DNA of 64,000 nucleotides, taken from the NCBI GenBank assembly GCA_035541215.1, contig DATKNV010000032.1, positions 1-64,000 of the forward strand, written 5' to 3'. The notes beneath the pieces are model-generated. The model did no database searches. It was given only the letters and a program-made list of their open reading frames with translations, and was not told the origin of the DNA. Source of the stretch: DASZHJ01 sp035541215. GTDB taxonomy: Bacteria > Pseudomonadota > Alphaproteobacteria > ATCC43930 > CGMCC-115725. A program made the translations under genes and the position numbers. This document shows positions 9,379 to 16,985 of the stretch, piece by piece (positions within the stretch are counted from its first letter, which is position 1; each line of letters starts with the position of its first letter).

Positions 9379-9405
9379 CCCTCCCGCTCCTCGACGGCCC
9401 GGCGA

Positions 9406-9424
9406 CGGTCGCGCGATGCGACCG
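9406..9424 (-). repeat. Hairpin between the two pilin genes
   Basis: CGGTCGC, a 5-base loop, then GCGACCG: a perfect 7-bp stem in the 86-base gap between the pilin genes. There is no T-run after it on either strand. It may stabilise or partition the pilin mRNA (inference). Confidence 0.4.
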
Positions 9425-9464
9425 GCCGGCCGCGAGGACGAGTGCTGGCCTTGGACGGCGCCCC

Positions 9465-10031
9465 TCAGGGCACCGTCTGGGTCAGCGTCAGCGTGTCGGT
9501 GTAGGTGTCGGCCTGCACGAAGCTGTTCGCGAGGACGACCTGGATCTGCTTCGCCACGCCGGAGCCGTTGGTCTTCGCGAGGCTCGTCGCAGCCTGCACG
9601 CCAGCCACGGAGGGCGTGATCGTCGTATTGGCGCCGCTGGCGTCATAGACGACCGAGTAGGGCAGCACGTCCGTGTTGCCGGCCGTGCCCTTGAGCGTCG
9701 ATCCGTTCGTCGCGGAGATCGTGATCGAGTACTTCTTGTTGCAGATCTCCGTCAGCGTCGCGACGCCGAAAGTGAGCGTGGCGGTGCCGCTGCCGGGCGA
9801 GGTCGTGAACGTCGCGCTGTTGGCGCCGAAGGTCGCGGCATTGGTGCCGGTGGGAGCCGTCAGCGCGATGCTGCAGGTCTGCGGCACGAAGGCGTTGAGC
9901 GTCAGGTTCTGGGTCTGGGCGGCCTGGGTATCGATGGCGCTCCCGAAGAGCACCACGCTGGCAGCCGTGCCGGCCGTGAGCGCGGAAACGACGTGCGTGA
10001 GGCGCACAGTCCCTCCAATGTTCCGAATCAT
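9465..10031 (-). CDS. SCPU-type pilin subunit (first pilin)
   Basis: A 188-residue secreted one-domain spore-coat-U protein and the promoter-proximal gene of the pilus operon. The signal peptide spans about residues 1-38 (ending DTQAAQ). Cysteines in QTCSIAL and EICNKKY match those of the second pilin, and the C-terminus carries DTYTDTLTLTQT. The ATG at 10031 has GAGGAAG just upstream; the frame stays open 30 codons further up, but that extension is hydrophilic and would bury the signal peptide. Tandem pilin paralogues suggest either two shaft components or antigenic variants. Confidence 0.85.
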   Translation of the reverse strand: MIRNIGGTVRLTHVVSALTAGTAASVVLFGSAIDTQAAQTQNLTLNAFVPQTCSIALTAPTGTNAATFGANSATFTTSPGSGTATLTFGVATLTEICNKKYSITISATNGSTLKGTAGNTDVLPYSVVYDASGANTTITPSVAGVQAATSLAKTNGSGVAKQIQVVLANSFVQADTYTDTLTLTQTVP

Positions 10032-10067
10032 CTTCCTCGTCCTCGTCAAAGGTTGAACACGAAGCCT

Positions 10068-10094
10068 GGGGTAACCGGGGGTTAGGCTTACCCC
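10068..10094 (-). promoter_or_regulatory. Stem-loop in the leader of the pilus operon
   Basis: GGGGTAA, 13 bases, TTACCCC: a perfect 7-bp inverted repeat 37-63 bases upstream of the first pilin start, so within the probable 5' untranslated leader. A compact alternative fold (TAACC/GGTTA, 10072-10084) competes with it. A regulatory RNA fold is inference. Confidence 0.35.
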
Positions 10095-10192
10095 GCGGTG
10101 AAACTCGCGCCGGCGCACCAAAGAATTCGTTAACGGGAGGGGCGCCCGAGGCCGATCGAGCAGGAGGCAGAAGGTTAAGTGACGGAATTTTC

Positions 10193-10236
10193 TTCACTCT
10201 TTCGAGTGAAAATTCACAATTCACTGCCCATTTCAC
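10193..10236. promoter_or_regulatory. TTCAC repeat cluster, putative operator
   Basis: TTCACTC-TTTC-GAGTGAA forms a perfect inverted repeat (10193-10210). Three further direct copies of TTCAC follow at 10213, 10220 and 10232, all 160-205 bases upstream of the first pilin gene. The arrangement of a dyad plus half-sites resembles a regulator-binding region. No cognate regulator is encoded next to it. Confidence 0.35.
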
Positions 10237-10831
10237 ATGAATGATTCAACACCCGGAAGGTGGAGAAAATATCAGGACATTTTCGACAATTTTTCGCTAT
10301 CGAGCCCTAATTTGGCTCGCAGGACCAATCGGTTGCACACGGCTTTTGGGAAAATTCCGCAGTTAGCTTTTGAAATTTATCGGGGAATTAGTGAGTGTTA
10401 CTCTGACCGCATCGCATTATTGCGCTCTCGCCGATTTACTGACGCAGCACGCGCAGGTTCGCGGCGACAGCTCATGGGGCGTGGCCTCCAGGCGCTTCCG
10501 GGTGGGGTGGCCCAGGCCCGCGACAGAACGTCGCATGCAGCAAAAAAACGCGCCGAGAATGTCCGGGAGCGACGGCCTCGGCGGCCGCAGCGGGGCTGGG
10601 GCGCTTACGACTTGTTGACCACGTAGGAAGCGGCGCTGCCGAGCAACGACCGCGGTGACGGGCGCCTGGCGCGGGCTCGTACCGGCGGTCCGCGCTCGAG
10701 GCAGGGTGGCTGGCGGCCGCGACCCTCCTTCGACTCGCAAATTCAGGGAATTTCGAGCACTCTATAAGAAGCTCCTTCCGCACATTGGCGTCATCGAAAC
10801 GACCGGGAGCCGGTCTAGCGTCGTGCTGGGA

Positions 10832-11290
10832 ATGGGCAGCTATCTCAGAATCCTCGCGCCTTCGGCGCTCTTTGCGCTCGCCTTGGCCGCGGCGCCTGCA
10901 CAAGCAGGCCAGACCGCGTCGCTCGTCATTAAGGTCGTGGTGCCGCCTCAGACGGCGACGATCCAGGCGCTCGGCCCCGCGACCCCCGCGCCGAGCCTCG
11001 ACACGGCCGTGACCTCGGCGCCGGTCGCGGATCTCTCGGGTCTGGGGGGTGGGCGCTACAGCGCCGCGCTGGTCTCGACGAGCGCCACCGAGTTCGGCTC
11101 GCCGCGCTTCACCGCGCCCGGCAGCACCGGCATTCCCTATTCGCTGAGCCTCGACGGCCGCCCGATTCGCTTCGAGCAGGGCCGTGCCCAGCTCGCGCCC
11201 GGCGGGAGTGGCCGGCTCGCGATCACCACGCCTTCGGCCGTACCCGTGCCGCTTGCGGATTCGCTGCTGCTGGTGATGCAGGCGAACTAG
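10832..11290 (+). CDS. Small secreted protein with a partial SCPU-like C-terminus
   Basis: A 152-residue predicted secreted protein, divergent from the pilus operon. The ATG at 10832 gives a clear signal peptide (residues 1-25, ending APAQAG); upstream in-frame codons would bury it. The mature part has no cysteine. Residues ~105-150 resemble the C-terminal strands of the tip-like protein at 4457: IPYSLSLDGRPIRFEQG aligns with LPYTLLVNGQQISLAGG, and a TPSAVPVP-LADSLLLVMQ ending replaces the GNYTDVLTI strand. It could be a diverged accessory subunit or plug of the same pilus. It lies 88 bases before ftsE on the same strand. I do not recognise a named family. Confidence 0.65.
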   Translation: MGSYLRILAPSALFALALAAAPAQAGQTASLVIKVVVPPQTATIQALGPATPAPSLDTAVTSAPVADLSGLGGGRYSAALVSTSATEFGSPRFTAPGSTGIPYSLSLDGRPIRFEQGRAQLAPGGSGRLAITTPSAVPVPLADSLLLVMQAN

Positions 11291-11378
11291 GCGACGGTCT
11301 CCGCTTTACGCAGCCATCCCTCTCATGCAAAGTCGCCCGCGCGGGGTGAGCGGGCGGGCGAGCATTAGAGGCCCTGGC

Positions 11379-12059
11379 TTGGTTCGTTTCGAGAACGTCG
11401 GGATGCGATACGGAGCGGGGCCGGAAGTTCTCCGCGACATCACGCTCCGCCTCGAGCCCGGCTCCTTCCATTTTCTCACCGGCGCCAGCGGCGCCGGCAA
11501 ATCGAGCCTGTTGAAGCTCATCTATCTCGCCGAGCGGCCCTCGCGCGGACTGATCTCGCTCTTCGAGCGCGACATCGCGACCATGCCGCGGCGGGAGATG
11601 CCGGCGCTCCGGCGCCGGATCGGCGTCGTCTTTCAGGATTTCCGGCTGATCGAGCATCTCTCGGCGTTCGACAACGTCGCACTTCCGCTCCGCGTCGCCG
11701 GAGTCGCCGAGCACCAGATCGTGGAGCACGTCTCGGAGCTCCTGACCTGGGTCGGCCTCGCCGAGCACCTGCAGGCGCGGCCCGCGACGCTCTCGGGCGG
11801 ACAGCAGCAGCGCGTGGCGATCGCGCGCGCCGTCATCGGGCGCCCGAGCCTCCTCGTCGCCGACGAGCCCACCGGCAACGTCGATGAGGACTTGGCCTAT
11901 CGCCTGATGCGGCTCTTCGAGGAGCTCAACAAGCTCGGCACCACTCTGGTGGTCGCGAGCCACAACGAGACGCTGGTCGACCGCTTCGACCACCCGCGCC
12001 TCCACCTCGCGCACGGCGAGCTCACCCTGCAGCGCGCACCCGGCAAGGCCAAGCGCTGA
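11379..12059 (+). CDS. ftsE: Cell-division ATP-binding protein FtsE
   Basis: The ABC ATPase partner of FtsX at the division septum; with FtsX it controls peptidoglycan hydrolases and divisome function. It has Walker A (GASGAGKSS, residues ~35-43), the Q-loop (VVFQDFRL), signature LSGGQQQR, Walker B VADEPTGNVD and the switch His in ASHNE. I chose the TTG at 11379 because AGAGG lies about 7 bases upstream and it gives the family-like start VRFENVGMRYG. The ATG at 11325 would add 18 residues and has no ribosome-binding site. The stop overlaps the ftsX start (TGATG, 12057-12061). Confidence 0.93.
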   Translation: MVRFENVGMRYGAGPEVLRDITLRLEPGSFHFLTGASGAGKSSLLKLIYLAERPSRGLISLFERDIATMPRREMPALRRRIGVVFQDFRLIEHLSAFDNVALPLRVAGVAEHQIVEHVSELLTWVGLAEHLQARPATLSGGQQQRVAIARAVIGRPSLLVADEPTGNVDEDLAYRLMRLFEELNKLGTTLVVASHNETLVDRFDHPRLHLAHGELTLQRAPGKAKR

Positions 12060-12952
12060 TGCTGCGCCGCCGCCTCGACCTGCCGCTCGACCGCGACGGC
12101 TCCGGCCGCTTCCTGCCGTGGATCGTGGCGCTCATGGTCTATCTCTCGAGCCTTGCCCTCGCAGGCACGCTCGTCGTGCGCGACGTCCTCGAGCGCTGGG
12201 ACCAGGGTCTCCAAGGCACGGTCACGGTGGAGCTGCCGGCCAAGCCCGCGGGCGGCAAGGAGGACGGCGCGGTCGAGCTCGCGCTCAAGCTGCTCCGCGC
12301 GACCCCCGGCGTCCTCAGCGCCGAGCCGCTCGACGCCAAGCGCACGGCGCAGCTTCTTTCGCCCTGGCTCGGCGCCGAGGTCGATGTGGCCGAGCTGCCG
12401 GTGCCGCGCCTCATCGATCTCCGGGTCGATCCCGCCCGCGCCGACCTTCCGGCGCTTCGGCAGCGCATTAAGGCCGCGATCCCCGGCGCCGAGCTCGACG
12501 ACCACCGGCGCTGGCTCGATCGCGTGATCCGGACGGGATTTGCACTCCAGGCGGTGGCCTTCGCGATCGTCGTGCTCGTGGGCGCGGTGGCCGTGCTCGC
12601 GGTGGTGTTCGCGACCCGCACCGGCCTCGCCGTCCATCACGCCGTCGTCGAGGTCCTGCACCTCATCGGCGCCCGCGACGGCTACATCGCGCGCCAGTTC
12701 GAATGGCACGCGCTGCGCCTCGGGATCGAGGGCGGCATCGCCGGGCTCGTCCTCGCGGTGCTGACGGTCGCGGGCGTCGCGGCTGCGGCCGAGCGCGTCG
12801 GCGCCATCGACGACGCGATGCGGCTCCTGCCGATCATCGAGGCGCCGCTCTACGAATGGGCGCTGCTGCTGGTGCTGCCGGTAGCGGCCGGCCTCATCGC
12901 CATGCTGACCGCACGCATCACAGTGCTGCAAGCGCTGAAGCGCATGCCCTGA
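12059..12952 (+). CDS. ftsX: Cell-division protein FtsX
   Basis: A 297-residue permease-like partner of FtsE. The first membrane helix is at about residues 18-40. A periplasmic domain follows to about residue 155, containing the LLRATPGVLSAEPLD block typical of FtsX. Three more helices lie at about 160-185, 215-245 and 270-292. It is translationally coupled to ftsE by a one-base overlap and to the following YdcF-like gene in the same way. Length and topology are normal for alphaproteobacterial FtsX. Confidence 0.92.
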   Translation: MLRRRLDLPLDRDGSGRFLPWIVALMVYLSSLALAGTLVVRDVLERWDQGLQGTVTVELPAKPAGGKEDGAVELALKLLRATPGVLSAEPLDAKRTAQLLSPWLGAEVDVAELPVPRLIDLRVDPARADLPALRQRIKAAIPGAELDDHRRWLDRVIRTGFALQAVAFAIVVLVGAVAVLAVVFATRTGLAVHHAVVEVLHLIGARDGYIARQFEWHALRLGIEGGIAGLVLAVLTVAGVAAAAERVGAIDDAMRLLPIIEAPLYEWALLLVLPVAAGLIAMLTARITVLQALKRMP

Positions 12953-13578
12953 TGGGCCCGCCGCGCTCCCGCCTCCGGCGCTGGCTGCGCCGCCTCGCCG
13001 CCGCCGCCGTGGTGCTCGCGCTGCTGTGGCTCGGCGGGCTCGTCTGGTTCGCCGAGACCATTCCGGAGGTGCCCGACGGTTCCGGCGAGCCCACCGACGC
13101 GATCGTGGTCCTGACCGGCGGGAGCCAGCGCCTGCAAAGCGGCCTGCGCCTCCTCGCGGCCGGCAGGGCGAAGAAGCTCTTCATCTCCGGCGTTCATCCC
13201 GGCGTCGAGCTCGCGGCGCTGCTGCGGAGCGCCGGCCAGGCGCCGGAGACGCTGCCCTGCTGCGTCGTCCTCGGTCATGCCGCGGACAATACCTTCGGCA
13301 ATGCCGTCGAGACCGCGGCCTGGATGCGGCAGGAGCATTTCACCTCGCTTCGCCTCGTCACCTCGAACTACCACATGCGGCGCGCGCTGCTGGAGTTCTC
13401 GCGGGCGATGCCGGAGGTGCGGGTGGTGCCGAACCCGGTCTTCCCCGAGGCCGTGAAGCAGGAGCGCTGGTGGGCCTCGCCCGGGACGCTCGAGCTCATC
13501 CTCGCAGAGTACGACAAATACCTCTGGGCGTTGGTGCGGCCATTGTCTCCCGGCGCCGAGACGGAGCCGGCGTCGTGA
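12952..13578 (+). CDS. YdcF family (DUF218) protein
   Basis: A 208-residue protein with one N-terminal membrane anchor (about residues 15-35) and a DUF218 domain: DAIVVLTGGSQRLQSGL near the start, the SGVHPG segment, NTFGNAVETAAWM, and LVTSNYHMRRALLEF, the conserved motif of the family. DUF218 proteins such as YdcF and SanA are linked to cell-envelope functions, but the substrate is unknown. The ATG overlaps the ftsX stop by one base, and its own stop overlaps the plsC GTG start. The ftsE-ftsX-ydcF-plsC order suggests a role at the septum or in envelope lipids. Confidence 0.88.
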   Translation: MGPPRSRLRRWLRRLAAAAVVLALLWLGGLVWFAETIPEVPDGSGEPTDAIVVLTGGSQRLQSGLRLLAAGRAKKLFISGVHPGVELAALLRSAGQAPETLPCCVVLGHAADNTFGNAVETAAWMRQEHFTSLRLVTSNYHMRRALLEFSRAMPEVRVVPNPVFPEAVKQERWWASPGTLELILAEYDKYLWALVRPLSPGAETEPAS

Positions 13579-14306
13579 CCCTCCTGCGCTCGCTCCTTTT
13601 CAATCTCGCTTTCTATCTCTGGACCGGCGTTCTCGGCATCGCCGCCCTGCCGCTCGCCGTGGCGCCATGGCGCTGGGCGATGGCGCTCGGAACGTGGTGG
13701 TCCGGGAGCGTGCTTTGGCTTGCGCGCGCGATCGCGGGCATCGACTACGAGCTTCGCGGCAGCGAGCACCTGCCGGCGGGCGCCGTGATCATCGCCATGA
13801 AGCATCAATCCGCCTGGGATACGCTCGCGACCTCCGTGCTCTTCCGCAATCCAGCGATCGTCGCCAAGCGCGAGCTCTTTTGGATACCCGGCTACGGCTG
13901 GTACGCGCGTCGCGCCGGCATGATCCCCGTCGACCGGGGCGCTGGCGCCGGCGCTCTGCGCAAGATGGTCCAGCACGCAAGGAGGGCCGTCGCTCAGCGC
14001 CGCCCCATCGTGATCTTCCCGGAGGGGACGCGGACGGCGCTGGGCACGCGGCGTGCCTACCATCCCGGCGTGGCCGCTCTCTATTCCCAGCTCGAACTGC
14101 CGGTAGTGCCGGTCGCCGTCAATTCCGGGCTCTTCTGGAGCCGCCGCAGCTTCCTGAAGCATCCCGGAAAGATCGTGGTGGAGGCGCTGCCGCCGATCCC
14201 GCCGGGTTGGGAGCGGAGGCGGTTCCTGAGGGAGCTGCAGGAGCGTATCGAGGCCGCGACCCAGCGGCTGGTCGCCGAGGCGATGCACGCGAGGACATCG
14301 CGATGA
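13575..14306 (+). CDS. plsC: 1-acyl-sn-glycerol-3-phosphate acyltransferase
   Basis: A 243-residue PlsC-type enzyme that acylates lysophosphatidate to phosphatidate in phospholipid synthesis at the inner membrane. The catalytic HX4D box is HQSAWD (His77, Asp82), followed by the substrate motif FPEGTR (about residues 152-157) and a block around VPVAVNSGLFW. Hydrophobic segments lie in the first 50 residues. The GTG start at 13575 overlaps the preceding stop as GTGA, consistent with coupled translation. The open frame extends upstream, but only as a shadow of the YdcF gene. Confidence 0.92.
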   Translation: MTLLRSLLFNLAFYLWTGVLGIAALPLAVAPWRWAMALGTWWSGSVLWLARAIAGIDYELRGSEHLPAGAVIIAMKHQSAWDTLATSVLFRNPAIVAKRELFWIPGYGWYARRAGMIPVDRGAGAGALRKMVQHARRAVAQRRPIVIFPEGTRTALGTRRAYHPGVAALYSQLELPVVPVAVNSGLFWSRRSFLKHPGKIVVEALPPIPPGWERRRFLRELQERIEAATQRLVAEAMHARTSR

Positions 14307-14370
14307 CGGCGTCCTTGCCACGCTGATATGATTGCGGCCTCTTGAGGCGCACACCACGGGGAGGGCACGC

Positions 14371-15255
14371 ATGTTCGAGGGCTTCACGCGCACGGAGATC
14401 GCAACGAGCGGCGCGCGCATTCACTTGCGCCACGGCGGCAAAGGACCGCCGCTGCTGCTGCTGCACGGCAACCCCCTCAGCCACGTCTCCTGGCACAAGA
14501 TGGCGCCGGCGCTCGCCAAGCGCTTTCACGTCGTCGCCTGCGATCTCCGCGGCTACGGCGACAGCGTCGGCCCCGAGGAGGGAGGTCCCAATCACGCCAA
14601 TTATTCCTTCCGCGCGATGGCGCAGGACCAGGTCGAGGTGATGGAGCGGCTCGGATACCGCGAGTTCTTCGTCGCGGGCCACGACAGCGGCGCTCGCACC
14701 ACGCACCGCATGTGCCTCGACCACTTCGGGCGCGTGAAGCGCGCGGCGATCGTCGACATCCTCCCGAGTCATCACATCTGGAACCACACCTCCAAGGACT
14801 GGGCGCTCAAGTCCTGGCATTGGTCCTTCATGGCACAGCCCTTCGACCTGCCGGAGCGCATGATGGCGGCGGTGCCGGCGCAGTGGTTCATGGAGCGCAA
14901 GCTTTCGAAGCCCGGTATCGGCTTGGGATTCTTCGACCCCGAGGCCTTCGCTGAATACGTGCGCTGCTTCACCTGGAAGACGATCCGCGGCTCCTGCGAG
15001 GATTACCGCGCCTGCGTCACCTGCGACCTCGAGATGGACACGGCCGATTTCGCCGCCGGCAGGAAAGTCACCTGCCCGCTCCTCGTGGTCTGGGGCGCGC
15101 GGAGCCACACCGGCACCGTCTACGGCGACGTGCTCTCGGTCTGGCGGAACTACGCGAGCGACGTCACTGGCGGCCCCATCCCTTGCGGGCATTACGTCCC
15201 GGAGGAAGCGCCCAAGGAAACGGCGGAGTGGTTCCTCCGGCACTTCCAGACCTAG
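14371..15255 (+). CDS. Haloacetate/fluoroacetate dehalogenase-like alpha/beta hydrolase
   Basis: A 294-residue alpha/beta hydrolase closest in sequence pattern to fluoroacetate dehalogenases. Visible are the nucleophile Asp105 in GHDSGAR, a second acid Asp129 (VDI), the halide-site pair His150-Trp151 (SWHW), a Tyr in EDYRA (Tyr212) and the catalytic His274 (CGHY). Known fluoroacetate dehalogenases have Arg directly after the nucleophile plus a second Arg three residues on, both holding the substrate carboxylate. Here the first is Ser106, while Arg109 is kept. The fold and halide site therefore fit, but the natural substrate may differ. The ATG at 14371 has a GGGGAGGG ribosome-binding site. 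Confidence 0.8.
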   Translation: MFEGFTRTEIATSGARIHLRHGGKGPPLLLLHGNPLSHVSWHKMAPALAKRFHVVACDLRGYGDSVGPEEGGPNHANYSFRAMAQDQVEVMERLGYREFFVAGHDSGARTTHRMCLDHFGRVKRAAIVDILPSHHIWNHTSKDWALKSWHWSFMAQPFDLPERMMAAVPAQWFMERKLSKPGIGLGFFDPEAFAEYVRCFTWKTIRGSCEDYRACVTCDLEMDTADFAAGRKVTCPLLVVWGARSHTGTVYGDVLSVWRNYASDVTGGPIPCGHYVPEEAPKETAEWFLRHFQT

Positions 15256-15258
15256 CTC

Positions 15259-16941
15259 CTACTTCGCACGCCGTCCGGTCTTCGCGTTGTAGCGCGGCAT
15301 GGCCTCGACCCGATCGAGGGTCACGGCGTGCATCCTGCCGTAGTGCGTCATCATGACGAAGCGCTTCGTCTCGGGCGCGAAGGTCACGAAATCGACGGGG
15401 TCGTCGATGCCGAGCTCGTCGGGATCGAGACGGATGAGCTGCTCGCTCGAAGGCAGATAGATCTCGGCGATGAATTCGCTGGGATTGCCGCCCTGATGGA
15501 CGATCACCCAGTCGTTGGGGCCTTCGGCGACCTGAATGATGTTCCTGAGCTTGGGCAGCAATGCCACCGGCGCCTGGCCGGGCCCCGGCGCCAGGAATAG
15601 CTGGCGCTTCGAGATGTAGTAGAAGCCGCCTTCGCCATGCGGTGCAAAGGTCCAGCCACGGGTAGTCGGGTCGAGCGCTGAGAGCGCGAAAACCTTCTCC
15701 GCCCGGCCCGGCGAAAGCGCGTACCCGTCGCCGTTCCAGATGAGATACGAGCGCCCGTCTCGGGTTCGCACCGTGCCGTAGGCGTATGTGACCCTTCTGG
15801 TGCGCTGGACTTCGTCGAGCTCGGTCGCAGCAGCGGGAAGATGGCGAGCGAGCGCGAAAGCGCCGCCGCGCTCGCGAATGGCGAGGTCCATCTGCTGCCC
15901 AGCCCCGAGATTCCAGTCACGGCCGAACATCACCATCCGTTCGCCGACGACCCCAAGGCGATCGAAATCCCTGGCCGCCACCTCGGGATCCTGCGGCAGG
16001 GCGAAGAGCCGTGTCTCCGCGTCGGCGAGGGGCAATAAGCAAGGTGCGGGCGGTAGAGGATCGGCTGCTCCAGTCTTGCGCGAAGGTCTCAGCAGCCATG
16101 CTCCGGTCTCAGGAATCTCCGCGGCATCCACCGTGTATTCCCCTTCGCGCTCGATGAACCGCGGCGGCCATGTCCTGAGATCGGCGATGACGGTCACGTA
16201 AAGCTGCGCGCGATAGAGAAACAACGTGTGTCGTCCCGCACCGGCGATGTCGTCGCATTCGCGCGGAATGTCGATCCCCTCCTCCCCCGAGCCCTGCGGA
16301 CCCGTGCCGAGGAAGTCCGCCCACATGAGGCTGGGATCGCCCGGGGCACGGTCGAGCATCGGCACGGCGAGGTCGCAGGCCTCCCACACAGCGAGCCCCC
16401 GCTCCTCCGCGGCCGACAGGAGCTGCAACAGGCCTTTGACGCGCCTCTTCTCGCCCTTCGAGAGTTTCCGGACGGCACCCTCGATCCAGATCCGAACCGC
16501 CTTCACCTTCTCATGCGGGACATAGACGCCGGTCGCGGTCTCGCCGTCGATGACTCCCGGAAAGTTCCCCCGGAGATCGGGACGCGCCGTCAGCACCTCC
16601 GCGAAGAGGGGATCGGGATCCGAGTAGAGCTCGTCGGGATACTCCGGAACCTCGCTCCCTTCCTCCCAGCCATCGGTCCAGAGCGAGAGTCCGAAGTCGC
16701 GCTCGTAGCGGTAGGGCAAGGTGCAGGCGGAGAACATGACCGCGAGCTCGCAAATCCCCTTCGCGGTCCTCTCGGGTGCGCCGGTCGCGAGCAGGTCGCG
16801 CACCTGCTGCCACAGCTTGGCCGCCTCCGGCTCCTTATCGTCGAAGGGGGTCTGCGCCTCGATCTTGCCCAAGAGCTTCGGGACAAGGACCTCGCGGATC
16901 TGCTTCTCGTCGACGAGATGCAGCGTGACGTCGTACCCCAT
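15259..16941 (-). CDS. Unrecognised 560-residue protein
   Basis: I do not recognise a family. The protein is acidic and soluble, without signal peptide or membrane segment. It has an N-terminal region (1-200) rich in charged helices, beginning MGYDVTLHLVDEK, and a C-terminal half (about 300-545) of short beta-like stretches separated by Gly/Pro turns (FAPHGEGGFYYIS, NDWVIVHQGGNP, FVMMTHYGRMHAVTL), suggesting a beta-propeller-like or WD-like fold (inference). Codon use looks like its neighbours. It is convergent with the hydrolase gene: the two stops are 3 bases apart. A monocistronic gene is likely. Confidence 0.75.
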   Translation of the reverse strand: MGYDVTLHLVDEKQIREVLVPKLLGKIEAQTPFDDKEPEAAKLWQQVRDLLATGAPERTAKGICELAVMFSACTLPYRYERDFGLSLWTDGWEEGSEVPEYPDELYSDPDPLFAEVLTARPDLRGNFPGVIDGETATGVYVPHEKVKAVRIWIEGAVRKLSKGEKRRVKGLLQLLSAAEERGLAVWEACDLAVPMLDRAPGDPSLMWADFLGTGPQGSGEEGIDIPRECDDIAGAGRHTLFLYRAQLYVTVIADLRTWPPRFIEREGEYTVDAAEIPETGAWLLRPSRKTGAADPLPPAPCLLPLADAETRLFALPQDPEVAARDFDRLGVVGERMVMFGRDWNLGAGQQMDLAIRERGGAFALARHLPAAATELDEVQRTRRVTYAYGTVRTRDGRSYLIWNGDGYALSPGRAEKVFALSALDPTTRGWTFAPHGEGGFYYISKRQLFLAPGPGQAPVALLPKLRNIIQVAEGPNDWVIVHQGGNPSEFIAEIYLPSSEQLIRLDPDELGIDDPVDFVTFAPETKRFVMMTHYGRMHAVTLDRVEAMPRYNAKTGRRAK

Positions 16942-16985
16942 GCGCCCCCCAAGGTGCTTGTCATGCGTGCCGCGATTTTAAGGCA

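Larger units (their letters stand above)
10032..10831. promoter_or_regulatory. 800-bp control region between pilus operon and divergent gene
   Basis: The longest gene-free stretch of the window. Its middle (about 10180-10440) is clearly richer in A and T than its surroundings. It contains a hairpin (10068-10094), an inverted repeat with extra half-sites (10193-10236), and short open frames on both strands (for example 10237-10626 plus) without signal peptide, motif or convincing codon pattern, which I do not call genes. It presumably holds the divergent promoters for the pilus operon and for the small secreted protein at 10832. I cannot place a -35/-10 pair with confidence. Confidence 0.5.

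Noticed and set aside
10237..10626. 129-codon open frame in the pilus control region
   Set aside because: No recognisable start signals, motif or signal peptide. The composition switches from AT-rich to GC-rich within it, so it is probably not coding.
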